Of a DNA stretch of 64,000 bases, positions 33,332 through 41,548 are shown piece after piece. The position numbers and the translations under genes are program-made. Position 1 is the stretch's first letter; every line of letters begins with the position of its first letter. This stretch comes from Hymenobacter sp. CRA2 (lineage in GTDB: Bacteria; Bacteroidota; Bacteroidia; Cytophagales; Hymenobacteraceae): NCBI RefSeq assembly GCF_002007105.1, contig NZ_MVBC01000003.1, forward strand, positions 304,546 through 368,545, read 5' to 3'. A model generated the notes under the pieces. It made no database searches. It saw only the letters and a list, made by a program, of their open reading frames with translations, and was not told the origin of the DNA.

Positions 33332-34984
33332 ATGAAAACACTGCTTGTCGCTGGTTTACTCAGCTTCGCGGGCGCCGTCGCCGCGCAGGCCCAGGTCCCG
33401 AACCTGCCCGCCGTCAAAACCACTTCTTTCCGCGCCGATACCTTCTCCATCGCGAAGCAGGGCGCCGTGGCCGATGGCCAGACGCTCAACACCGAAGCCT
33501 TCCGCAAAGCCATCGACGCCTGCTCGCAGGCCGGCGGCGGGGTGGTGCTGGTGCCCCGCGGCATGTGGCTCACCGGCCCCATCGTGCTCAAAAACAACGT
33601 GAACCTGCACTTGGCCAAAGGTGCCCTGGTGCAGTTTTCGGCCAACCGCAACGATTACCCGCTGATCAAAACCAACTGGGAAGGCCTAGATGCCGTGCGC
33701 AACCTCTCGCCGCTCTACGGCGCCGACCTGGAGAACATTGCCATTACGGGCCAGGGCACGTTCGACGGGGCTGGCGACGCCTGGCGCCCCGTAAAGAAGA
33801 GCAAGCTCAACGACACGCAGTGGGATAAGCTGCTGGCCTCGGGCGGCGCGCTGAACGCCAAAAAGGACACCTGGTACCCCTCGGAGCAGTCCTTGAAGGC
33901 CTCCACCATGGACAAGCCCGGCGTGCTGACGGCTTCGAAAACCGACATCAAGGACTTCCAGGACGTGAAGGACTTCCTGCGCCCCAACATGCTCAGCCTG
34001 CAGCGCTGCAAGCGGGTGCTGCTGGAAGGCTTCACCATCCAGAACTCGCCGGCCTGGACCATCCATCCGCTGCTCTGCGACGACATCATCATCCGCGGCG
34101 TGACGGCCCGCAACCCCTGGTACGGGCAGAACACCGACGCGCTGGACCTCGAATCCTGCCGCAACGGCGTGGTGGAGGACTGCGTGTTCGACGTGGGCGA
34201 CGACGGCATCTGCATCAAGTCGGGCCGCGACGAGCAGGGCCGCAAGCGCGGCATCCCGACCGAGAACTTCCTCTTCCGCAACTGCCGCGTGTACCAGGCC
34301 CACGGCGGCTTCGTGATTGGCTCCGAAATGTCGGGCGGCGCGCGCAACCTCTACGTGCAGAACTGCACCTTCATGGGCACCGATGTAGGCCTGCGCTTCA
34401 AGACGGCCCGCGGCCGCGGCGGCATTGTCGAAAACATTTTCGTCGACGGCGTGGACATGACCGACATTGCCGGCCAGGCCATCCTGTTCGATATGTACTA
34501 CGCCGCCAAGGACCCCGTGCCGCTGAAAGGCGAATCGACGGCGCCGCCCGAAATGAAGGCCGAGCCGGTAGGGGAGGGCACGCCGCAGTTCCGCAACTTT
34601 CAGATCAGGAACGTGACCTGCAAGGGTGCCGAAACCGCCATCCTGGTGCGCGGCCTGCCCGAAATGGCCATCAAGAACATCAGCATCGAAAACGCGGTGC
34701 TGGAGTCGGATAAGGGCTTGGTGTGCCAGGAGGCCGAGAACATCCGCCTCAAGAACGTGACCATCCTTTCCAAGGAAACCAAGCCGGTACTCGAAGTCCA
34801 GAATGCCCGCGACATTACCCTCGACGGTATCAAGTACGCCAACGGCGCCGACGTGCTGCTGCGCGTAAGTGGCGACCGGACCAAAAACGTGAAGGTGTCG
34901 AACACCAACACCAAGTCGGCCAAGAAAGACGTGGAAATGGGCGCCAACGCTCCCAAGAAAGCCGTGTCGATCAGCAAAAGCTAA
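33332..34984 (+). CDS. Polygalacturonase, glycoside hydrolase family 28
   Basis: 550 residues. A signal peptide (TLLVAGLLSFAGAVAAQAQ) ends near residue 20. A right-handed beta-helix follows, with the GH28 catalytic set in order: NTD (267-269), DD in VFDVGDDGICIK (290-291), the HGG site with His324 in YQAHGGFVIGSE, and RFK (355-357, in place of the common RIK). It hydrolyses alpha-1,4 bonds of homogalacturonan, releasing galacturonate or oligomers in the periplasm or at the surface. It is the first gene of the pectin locus, under operator copy 1. Endo or exo mode cannot be decided. A palindromic repeat separates it from the GH105 gene. Confidence 0.94.
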   Translation: MKTLLVAGLLSFAGAVAAQAQVPNLPAVKTTSFRADTFSIAKQGAVADGQTLNTEAFRKAIDACSQAGGGVVLVPRGMWLTGPIVLKNNVNLHLAKGALVQFSANRNDYPLIKTNWEGLDAVRNLSPLYGADLENIAITGQGTFDGAGDAWRPVKKSKLNDTQWDKLLASGGALNAKKDTWYPSEQSLKASTMDKPGVLTASKTDIKDFQDVKDFLRPNMLSLQRCKRVLLEGFTIQNSPAWTIHPLLCDDIIIRGVTARNPWYGQNTDALDLESCRNGVVEDCVFDVGDDGICIKSGRDEQGRKRGIPTENFLFRNCRVYQAHGGFVIGSEMSGGARNLYVQNCTFMGTDVGLRFKTARGRGGIVENIFVDGVDMTDIAGQAILFDMYYAAKDPVPLKGESTAPPEMKAEPVGEGTPQFRNFQIRNVTCKGAETAILVRGLPEMAIKNISIENAVLESDKGLVCQEAENIRLKNVTILSKETKPVLEVQNARDITLDGIKYANGADVLLRVSGDRTKNVKVSNTNTKSAKKDVEMGANAPKKAVSISKS

Positions 34985-34992
34985 AAACTACA

Positions 34993-35124
34993 AGCTAGCT
35001 CCCCTCCTCAGATGAGGAGGGGTTGGGGGTGGTTGAAAGGCTAGAAATAGAAAGCTAGAGCTAGAAGTCGTTCAACGATTAATCAACCACCCCCGGCCCC
35101 TCCTCCTCTGAGGAGGGGAGCTAA
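34993..35124. repeat. Palindrome, AGCTCCCCTCCTCAG family
   Basis: Left AGCTCCCCTCCTCAGATGAG and right CTCTGAGGAGGGGAGCT are near-perfect complements. Inner GGGGGTGGTTGA and TCAACCACCCCC pair perfectly. A second copy lies at 59495-59672. It fills the gap between GH28 and GH105 without a visible operator. Confidence 0.85.
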
Positions 35125-35158
35125 TTCTGGCTTAGCTCCAAGCTTCTCCATTACAAGA

Positions 35159-37105
35159 ATGAAAAACCGTTTTCGTCTTTTCCCGCTGCTAGGCTTGCTG
35201 GCGCTGAGTCCGGCCGCCGAAGCCCAACAAGCCCCGGCCGCCGCCAAGCCCGCTATGTCGCAGCGTATGGCTGACTCGTTTATGGGCTGGTTTCCGGATT
35301 CCATCGTCATCGGCAACCGCAAAACGGCCCGCTGGGACTACGAGCAGGGCCTGATGCTGAAGGCCCTGGAGCGCGTGTGGCAGCGCACCGGCGACCCGAA
35401 ATACTACAGCTACATCCAGAAGGACCTCGACCAGTTTATCCGCGAGGACGGCACCATCCGCACCTACAAGCTGGAGGATTACAACCTCGACAACCTCACC
35501 ACCGGCCACGCCGTGCTGATGATGAGCCAGGTGTCGCTGGGCAGTGCCAATACCCAGCAGAAGTACGTGAAGGCGGCTCAGCTCCTGCGCAAGCAGCTCG
35601 ACGCGCAGCCGCGCACCAAAGCGGGCGGCTTCTGGCACAAGAAGGTGTACCCGAACCAGATGTGGCTCGACGGCCTGTACATGGCCGAGCCCTTCTACGC
35701 CGAGTACAGCAAGGTTTTCAACCAGCCCCAGGGTTTCGACGACGTCGCCAAGCAGTTTGCGCTGATTGAAAAGAACCTTGTCGACCCCAAAACCGGCCTG
35801 CTCTACCACGGCTACGACGAGAGCAAGGAGCAGAAATGGGCCAACAAAACCACCGGCCAGTCACCCAACTTCTGGGACCGGGGCATGGGCTGGTACGCCA
35901 TGGCCCTCGTGGATGTGCTCGACTACTTCCCGCAGAACCATCCGCAGCGCCAGCAGCTCATCAAGGACGTGCAGCGCCTCGCGCCGGTGCTGGTGAAGTA
36001 CCAGGATGCTAAGACCGGCACCTGGTCGCTGGTGGTAGACCAGGCTTCGCGCAAGGGCAACTACGCCGAGGCCTCGGGCAGCAGCATGTTTGTGTACTTT
36101 CTGCAGAAGGGCGTGCGCATGGGCTACCTCGACAAGAAGTACGCCGACGCCGCCCGGAAAGGCTACGACGGCCTGCTGAAAACCTTCGTAGCGGAGGAAA
36201 GCGGCGCCCTGGCCCTGAACGGCACCGTGAGCGTGGGCGGCCTGGGCGGCAACCCCTACCGCGACGGCTCCTTCGAGTACTACCTTTCCGAGCCGTTGCG
36301 CAAAAACGACCTGAAGGGCGTGGGCCCGTTTATCCTGGCCAGCATCGAGATGGAAACGGCCGGCGACCAGGCCGTAGGCAAGAGCAAGACCGTGGCCGTG
36401 GACAATTACTTCAACCACGAACTGCGCAAGAACCCCATCACCGGCGAGCAGGAAACCTGGCACTACACCTGGGACGACCGCACCCACGGCGGCTTCTACT
36501 TTTGGGGCACGCAGTGGCGCGACCTGGGCGCCCAAACCAACTATGTGACTTCGGCACCCACCGCGGCCTCGCTCAAGAACGTGGACGTGTACATCATCGT
36601 CGATCCGGACACCAGGAAGGAAACACCGCAGCCCAACTTCGTGCAGCCCGCGCACATCAAGGCCGTGACCGACTGGGTGAAAGCCGGCGGCGTGTTGGTG
36701 CTGATGGCCAACGACACGAGCAACTGCGAAATCCCGCGCTTCAACAAGCTGGCTGAAGCCTTCGGCATGCACTTCGACGCGGTGAACCTGAACATGGTGA
36801 AAGGCAGCCAGTTCGAGCAGGGGCTGGTGGAGCTGCCGGCCGGCAACCCGGTGTTTAAGACCGCCCGCGCTGCCTACATCAAGGAGCTGGCCCCGCTCAC
36901 GCTCAGCGGCCCGGCCAAGCCGGTCATCAGCAAGGACAAGTACGTTATCATGGCCTCGGCCAAGGTGGGCAAGGGCACCGTCTTCGCCGTGGGCGACCCG
37001 TGGCTGTACACCGAGTACGTGGACGGCCGCAAGATTCCGGCGCAGTTCCAGAATTTCGCCGCTGCCAAGGACCTTGCTACCTGGCTGCTACAGCAGGCCA
37101 GGTAG
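35159..37105 (+). CDS. GH105 unsaturated uronyl hydrolase with C-terminal DUF4350-like domain
   Basis: 648 residues. Signal peptide to about residue 23. An alpha/alpha-barrel GH88/GH105 domain covers roughly 30-410, with the catalytic Asp171 in PNQMWLDGLYMAEPF, plus NFWDRGMGWYAMALVDVL and GSFEYYLSEP. GH105 enzymes remove the unsaturated uronic acid left by lyases from pectin or rhamnogalacturonan oligomers. The last 230 or so residues form a separate alpha/beta domain (VDVYIIVDPDTRKETPQP..VTDWVKAGGVLVLMANDTS..GKGTVFAVGDPWLY) resembling the glutamine-amidotransferase-like DUF4350 fold; its role is unknown. It is probably cotranscribed with GH28. Confidence 0.92.
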   Translation: MKNRFRLFPLLGLLALSPAAEAQQAPAAAKPAMSQRMADSFMGWFPDSIVIGNRKTARWDYEQGLMLKALERVWQRTGDPKYYSYIQKDLDQFIREDGTIRTYKLEDYNLDNLTTGHAVLMMSQVSLGSANTQQKYVKAAQLLRKQLDAQPRTKAGGFWHKKVYPNQMWLDGLYMAEPFYAEYSKVFNQPQGFDDVAKQFALIEKNLVDPKTGLLYHGYDESKEQKWANKTTGQSPNFWDRGMGWYAMALVDVLDYFPQNHPQRQQLIKDVQRLAPVLVKYQDAKTGTWSLVVDQASRKGNYAEASGSSMFVYFLQKGVRMGYLDKKYADAARKGYDGLLKTFVAEESGALALNGTVSVGGLGGNPYRDGSFEYYLSEPLRKNDLKGVGPFILASIEMETAGDQAVGKSKTVAVDNYFNHELRKNPITGEQETWHYTWDDRTHGGFYFWGTQWRDLGAQTNYVTSAPTAASLKNVDVYIIVDPDTRKETPQPNFVQPAHIKAVTDWVKAGGVLVLMANDTSNCEIPRFNKLAEAFGMHFDAVNLNMVKGSQFEQGLVELPAGNPVFKTARAAYIKELAPLTLSGPAKPVISKDKYVIMASAKVGKGTVFAVGDPWLYTEYVDGRKIPAQFQNFAAAKDLATWLLQQAR

Positions 37106-37222
37106 GCACAGCTTGTTCTGTGAATTATACCATAGACGGCGCGGTTGTTTCCTTGGCGAAGCAGCCGCGCCGCGCTGTTTAGTGATTACTCACTCTGCAC
37201 AAAATGCGGCTAAAAAGTCGTT

Positions 37223-37253
37223 GGCAACGTTCCCGATAACGTTTGCAGTAAAT
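37223..37253 (+). promoter_or_regulatory. LacI-type operator/promoter, copy 2 (before the T9SS protein)
   Basis: GGCAACGTTCCCGATAACG then TTTGCAGTAAA is identical to copy 3 over GGCAACGTTCCCGATAACG and the following TTTGC. It lies 121 bases before the ATG of the T9SS-sorted protein. Confidence 0.75.
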
Positions 37254-37366
37254 TATTAAGACCGGGTCTGCGTGAATACATTGTAAATAGTGCAATTTAC
37301 ATGTCAGTTTCTGGCCAACTTAATCTTTAGGCCAGCTCATCTGAACCATTCCCTTACATAAATTCT

Positions 37367-38431
37367 ATGAAACAACTCCTACTCTCGCAACTCACTCGCA
37401 AGGTTGGCATGGCCTGTGCCGCGGCACTGCTCTCGGGCCTGGGCACGCAAGCCGTAGCTCAGACGGCTACGCCGGTGTACCAGTTCTGGTCCTTGCGCGT
37501 CAACAACCAGGATAGCTCCGCCGTGCGCTCCTCCAACGTCTCGGCTACCACGCCCACGCTCAAGCGTCTGGTGGTGTCGAACAACCAGAGCATCAACGAC
37601 AACGGCACCACGCGCAACCCCGTGCCCACGTACTCCAGCAAGTACGGCATGGCCTTCGCGCCGGCGGCCGATGGCAGCGGCTGGAACAGCAGCCTCAACG
37701 GCCCGGGCGGCACGGTAAACCGCCGCTTCTACGTGCAGTTCAACGTTACGCCGACTACCGGCTCCACGGTGCGCGTCGATTCGCTGATTGCCAACACGAT
37801 GTTCCTGCTGACCTCCTCGAACACCTTTTTGGCAGTGGCTTACTCGAAATCGGGTTTTGTGAGCGACTCTACCACCATCACTGGCGGCAAGAGCCCCTCG
37901 GGCAACACCGTCGGTGGCGGCTTCCCGGCCACGGCTACGCTGCCCGCCGATGGCCCGGCGCCCATTGCATTGTCGCAGGTGAACACCACCACCGGCAACA
38001 TTGCTACCTACCGCTTGGCCCTGAACAATGCCGCCGGCGTGACCGTAACCGCCCCGCAGACGCTGAGCATCCGCCTCTATTACAGCTGCAGCGCCAACGC
38101 CGCCAACGCTTCGCGCTACGCCCTGCTGAAGGACGTGCTGGTGAAGAGCACGCAGCGCCTGGTAACTGGCACCAAAGTGCCGAAAGCCACCGCTGGCCTG
38201 GCCGTGTACCCCAACCCGGTGCAGGACAAGCTGACGGTAAACCACGAAGCTACCCGCACGGCTGCCCGCATCAACGTGTACGCCGCTACCGGCCAGAAAG
38301 TAGCCTCGTTCGTAACCCGTCCTAACACCACCGAGACGCCCATTTCGACGGCTGAGCTGGCCAAGGGCATCTACCTGGTGGAGTACGCCAGCGACAACGC
38401 CCGCGTGACGTCGCGCCTGGTGAAGGAATAA
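37367..38431 (+). CDS. T9SS-sorted surface protein of unknown function in the pectin regulon
   Basis: 354 residues. Signal peptide (GMACAAALLSGLGTQAVAQ) to about residue 32. A central Ser/Thr/Asn-rich beta-sandwich-like region (VYQFWSLRVNNQDSSAVRSS, VNRRFYVQFNVTPTTGSTV, YRLALNNAAGVTVTAPQTL) covers about 35-265. A type A T9SS sorting domain follows from GLAVYPNPVQDKLTV to the basic end TSRLVKE. It is probably exported by T9SS and held on the surface. The central region matches no enzyme or binding family that I recognise. Its own operator copy places it in the LacI pectin regulon, so a polysaccharide-binding or novel pectin-active role is inferred. A hairpin follows at 38459. Confidence 0.85.
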   Translation: MKQLLLSQLTRKVGMACAAALLSGLGTQAVAQTATPVYQFWSLRVNNQDSSAVRSSNVSATTPTLKRLVVSNNQSINDNGTTRNPVPTYSSKYGMAFAPAADGSGWNSSLNGPGGTVNRRFYVQFNVTPTTGSTVRVDSLIANTMFLLTSSNTFLAVAYSKSGFVSDSTTITGGKSPSGNTVGGGFPATATLPADGPAPIALSQVNTTTGNIATYRLALNNAAGVTVTAPQTLSIRLYYSCSANAANASRYALLKDVLVKSTQRLVTGTKVPKATAGLAVYPNPVQDKLTVNHEATRTAARINVYAATGQKVASFVTRPNTTETPISTAELAKGIYLVEYASDNARVTSRLVKE

Positions 38432-38458
38432 GCTACGCCAAGTACCCCTAAAAGCACT

Positions 38459-38489
38459 GAGCGCCGGCAGGACTTTCCTGTCGGCGCTC
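38459..38489. terminator. Hairpin between convergent T9SS and LacI genes
   Basis: GAGCGCCGGCAGGA pairs with TCCTGTCGGCGCTC (one G-T wobble) around a CTT loop. T-tracts are poor on both strands, so termination strength is uncertain. Confidence 0.65.
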
Positions 38490-38511
38490 GGTCGTTAATA
38501 CCCATCGGGGG

Positions 38512-39540
38512 CTACAGTGCTTCGGCTGCGGGCCGCGTCGATTCGCGCACCACTAGGTGCGAGGGAATGGTGATGGTGCTCGGCGGGGCGGCTTTTTGCT
38601 TCCGCTCAATCAATTCAATGAGACGCTCGGCCGCCATCTGCCCGATTTCCTGGGCCGGCTGCACCACCGTGCTCAGCGAGGGGGAGAGCAGGTCGGCCAC
38701 GTTCAGGTTGGTGAAGCCGATCAGCGAGACTTCCTGCGGAATGGCAATGTGCCGCTTCTGCAGGGCTGCCAGCGCGCCCAGGGCCAGGCGGTCGGAGGCG
38801 GTAAAGAAGGCGTCGGGGCGCGGCGACTGAGCCAGTAGCTCGTCCACCATACCGGTGGCCTCGTCGGGCCCGAAAGTGCCGTAGCGCACCAGGTTCTCGT
38901 CGTACTCCAGCCCGTACTGCTCCAGGGCGGCGCGGTAGCCGGCCAGGCGGTCCTGCGTGATGGACATCCACGGCGGAATGGTCAGGTGGGCAATGCGCTT
39001 GCGCCCAGCCTTGATCAGGTGCTCAGTGGCGGCGAAGGCCCCGGCGAAGTTGTCGGCCACCACCTTGGTCGTGTTCAGCTCGTTCGATACGCGGTCGAAC
39101 TGCACGATGGGCATGTTGCGCTCCTGTAGTTCGCGCAGGTGCTCCACGTCGGAGGTTTCGCTGGACAGGGAAATCAGCAGCCCGTCGACCTTGCGCGACA
39201 TGGCCTGCTGCACGTTGGCCACCTCCCGCTCGTAGGACTCGTGCGTCTGAAAAATGATGACGTGGTAGCCGCGGTTGTAGGCAATGGCCTCGATGCCGTT
39301 GATAGCCTGCGAGAAGAAGTAATTGGCAATCTGCGGCACGATGACGCCGATGGCCCGGGAGCTGCTGCCCTTGAGACTCAGCGCAATGGGGTTGGGGCGG
39401 TAATTCAGGCGCTCGGCGTACTCCAGCACCAGACGCTTGGTTTCCGGATTGATTTCGTAGCTGCCGCGCAAAGCCCGCGAAACCGTGGAGGTCGACAGGT
39501 TCAGGGCGCGCGCAATGTCTTTTATGGTGACGGTATCCAA
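38512..39540 (-). CDS. LacI-family regulator of the pectin locus
   Basis: 342 residues. The N-terminal helix-turn-helix VTIKDIARALNLSTSTVSRAL (residues 4-24), the hinge RPNPIALSLKGSSS and a periplasmic-binding-protein-like effector domain (AIGVIVPQIANYFFSQAI to SLIGFTNLNVADLLSPSLS) are complete. It is embedded in the uronate locus and divergent from kduD; operator copy 3 lies in the shared upstream region, 128 bases from its start. It most likely represses, and is induced by a pectin catabolite such as KDG or galacturonate (inference). The start at 39540 matches the family. Confidence 0.92.
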   Translation of the reverse strand: MDTVTIKDIARALNLSTSTVSRALRGSYEINPETKRLVLEYAERLNYRPNPIALSLKGSSSRAIGVIVPQIANYFFSQAINGIEAIAYNRGYHVIIFQTHESYEREVANVQQAMSRKVDGLLISLSSETSDVEHLRELQERNMPIVQFDRVSNELNTTKVVADNFAGAFAATEHLIKAGRKRIAHLTIPPWMSITQDRLAGYRAALEQYGLEYDENLVRYGTFGPDEATGMVDELLAQSPRPDAFFTASDRLALGALAALQKRHIAIPQEVSLIGFTNLNVADLLSPSLSTVVQPAQEIGQMAAERLIELIERKQKAAPPSTITIPSHLVVRESTRPAAEAL

Positions 39541-39667
39541 GACGGGTGGGCTGGTGAAAGTACAATTAATCGGGACGCGTAGTTAAGGCTTTTTTTTGGC
39601 TCCGAAGCAGGTGGGTACAGCAGAGTCCGAAAGTCAAACTGTTGGCGTTTGACTTATTGCGCCGGAT

Positions 39668-39700
39668 GGCAACGTTCCCGATAACGTTTGCGCAAATAAA
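39668..39700 (+). promoter_or_regulatory. LacI-type operator/promoter, copy 3 (before kduD)
   Basis: GGCAACGTTCCCGATAACG followed by TTTGCGCAAATAAA. It is 125 bases before the kduD ATG. Half-sites GCAACGTT and AACGTTTGC are inverted, as expected for a LacI dimer, and the second overlaps a TTTG -7-like box. Confidence 0.75.
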
Positions 39701-39815
39701 GTCAGAAGGCCGTTTCCTTTTGTGCGGGGAGCTATGAAAATTAACAAACCAGCTGGCTTCAAACGACTTCGTTGCCAGCTGATTGAACCCCGAAAAGTTA
39801 CTAACCCCGCCCCAC

Positions 39816-40589
39816 ATGGCCCACGTTCCCGAATGGTTTAGTCTCGCTGGCAAAGTAGCCCTGGTGACGGGCTGCAACAAAGGCATTGGCCAAGCCATGG
39901 CGCTGGGCCTGGCCGAAGCCGGCGCGGACATCGTCGGGGTATCGGCCAGCATGCCGCTCAGCGGCAGCGACACCGAGCAGCAGGTGCAGGCCCTCGGCCG
40001 CCGCTTCACCGCCTACCAGTGCGACTTCAGTCAGCGCGCCAAAGTCGACGCCTTCATTGCCCAGGTGCTGCAGGACTTCCCGCGCCTCGACATCCTCGTC
40101 AACAACGCCGGCACCATCAAGCGCGCCCCGGCCGCCGAGCACTCCGACGAGCTGTGGGATGAAGTGCTGCAGATCAACCTCGACGCGCCGTTCCGCCTGG
40201 CCCGCGCCATCGGCGGGCGCATGCTACAGCAGGGGAGCGGCAAAATCATCTTCACGGCCTCGCTGCTCACCTTCCAGGGCGGCATCAACGTGCCGGGCTA
40301 CGCGGCCAGCAAAGGCGCCATCGGTAGCGTGGTCAAAGCCCTGGCCAACGAATGGGCTGGCCGCGGCGTGAACGTTAATGCCATTGCTCCGGGTTACATC
40401 GCCACCGACAACACCGAAGCCCTGCGCAACGACCCCGACCGCTCCGCCAGCATCCTCGGCCGCATCCCGGCCGGCCGCTGGGGCACCCCCGACGACTTCA
40501 AAGGCCCGACGGTGTTCCTCGCCTCCTCGGCTGCCGACTACGTGCACGGCACCATCCTCACCGTCGACGGTGGCTGGATGGGCCGCTAA
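39816..40589 (+). CDS. kduD: 2-dehydro-3-deoxy-D-gluconate 5-dehydrogenase
   Basis: 257 residues of the short-chain dehydrogenase family, close to the usual KduD length. The cofactor motif is ALVTGCNKGIGQA (TGxxxGIG). The catalytic set is Ser149 in FTASLLTF, Tyr162 and Lys166 in GYAASKGA; NNAG lies at 96-99. It converts 2,5-diketo-3-deoxygluconate to KDG with NADH in the cytoplasm, the last step of the unsaturated-uronate branch. The ATG at 39816 is chosen over an upstream TTG at 39783. First gene of the long plus-strand operon; kduI follows after 101 bases. Confidence 0.92.
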   Translation: MAHVPEWFSLAGKVALVTGCNKGIGQAMALGLAEAGADIVGVSASMPLSGSDTEQQVQALGRRFTAYQCDFSQRAKVDAFIAQVLQDFPRLDILVNNAGTIKRAPAAEHSDELWDEVLQINLDAPFRLARAIGGRMLQQGSGKIIFTASLLTFQGGINVPGYAASKGAIGSVVKALANEWAGRGVNVNAIAPGYIATDNTEALRNDPDRSASILGRIPAGRWGTPDDFKGPTVFLASSAADYVHGTILTVDGGWMGR

Positions 40590-40597
40590 GCTCTAAT

Positions 40598-40660
40598 GAG
40601 GAATGAAGAAGGACTAAGGAGCCCCACCCACATCCTAGCCTTCGCACGATTTCATTCCTC
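40598..40660 (+). other. Intercistronic inverted repeat between kduD and kduI
   Basis: GAGGAATGAA and TTCATTCCTC are perfect 10-base complements 43 bases apart, followed by CTGTTTTATTTC. It could be an attenuator-like hairpin or an RNA-processing site that sets kduD relative to the downstream genes. Confidence 0.35.
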
Positions 40661-40690
40661 CTGTTTTATTTCTCCTTCTTCCTTCTCCCG

Positions 40691-41509
40691 ATGACCCAAC
40701 GCTTCGCCGTCAGCCCCCGCGAAACCGCCCAGATGAACACCGCCGAGCTGCGGGACCATTTTCTCATTGAGCAGCTCTTCGTCAGCGGCGACATCACGTT
40801 GGTGTACACCCACTACGACCGCATGATTGTGGGCGGCGTGGAACCGGCCGGCCAAATCATCAGCCTGCCCAACCCCGACGAGCTGAAGGCGAACTTCTTC
40901 CTAGAGCGCCGTGAACTGGGCATCCTCAACATCGGCCAGCCCGGCCAGGTGACGGTGGACGGCCAGACCTACGAGCTCGGCAACCAGGACTGTCTGTACG
41001 TGGGCCGCGGCTCGAAGGAAGTGAGCTTCGCCGGCGCGGGCGCCAAGTACTACGTGCTGTCGGCCCCGGCCCACAAGGAATACCCCACCACGCTGAAAAC
41101 GCAAGCCGAAGCCACGCCCGTGGAAATGGGCGCTATGGAAACGGCCAATCAGCGCACCATCTACAAGTACATCTACTCGGAGGGCATCCAAAGCTGCCAG
41201 CTGGTGATGGGCCTGACGCAGCTGAAAGCCGGCTCGGTGTGGAACACCATGCCGAGCCACACGCACACGCGGCGCATGGAGGCTTACCTGTACTTCAACC
41301 TGCCCGAAAACCAGCGCGTGCTGCACCTGATGGGCGAGCCGAGCGAGACGCGCCCCCTATGGGTGTCCGACGAGCAGGCCATCCTCTCGCCGCCGTGGTC
41401 CATCCACACCGGCTGCGGCACCGCGGCCTACGCCTTCATCTGGGGTATGGCCGGCGAAAACCTCGAATACACCGACATGGACCCCGTGAGCATCCACCAG
41501 CTGCGCTAG
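40691..41509 (+). CDS. kduI: 5-dehydro-4-deoxy-D-glucuronate isomerase
   Basis: 272 residues, slightly shorter than E. coli KduI. The zinc site is complete: His190 and His192 in SHTHTRRMEAY, Glu197, and His239 in WSIHTGCGT, with the same spacing as the E. coli enzyme. It isomerises 5-keto-4-deoxyuronate to 2,5-diketo-3-deoxygluconate in the cytoplasm, feeding KduD. susC starts 39 bases downstream, so they are almost certainly cotranscribed. Confidence 0.95.
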   Translation: MTQRFAVSPRETAQMNTAELRDHFLIEQLFVSGDITLVYTHYDRMIVGGVEPAGQIISLPNPDELKANFFLERRELGILNIGQPGQVTVDGQTYELGNQDCLYVGRGSKEVSFAGAGAKYYVLSAPAHKEYPTTLKTQAEATPVEMGAMETANQRTIYKYIYSEGIQSCQLVMGLTQLKAGSVWNTMPSHTHTRRMEAYLYFNLPENQRVLHLMGEPSETRPLWVSDEQAILSPPWSIHTGCGTAAYAFIWGMAGENLEYTDMDPVSIHQLR

Positions 41510-41548
41510 TCCTTCGCAATAGCCTTTGATTCCCACATCGTTCTTACC

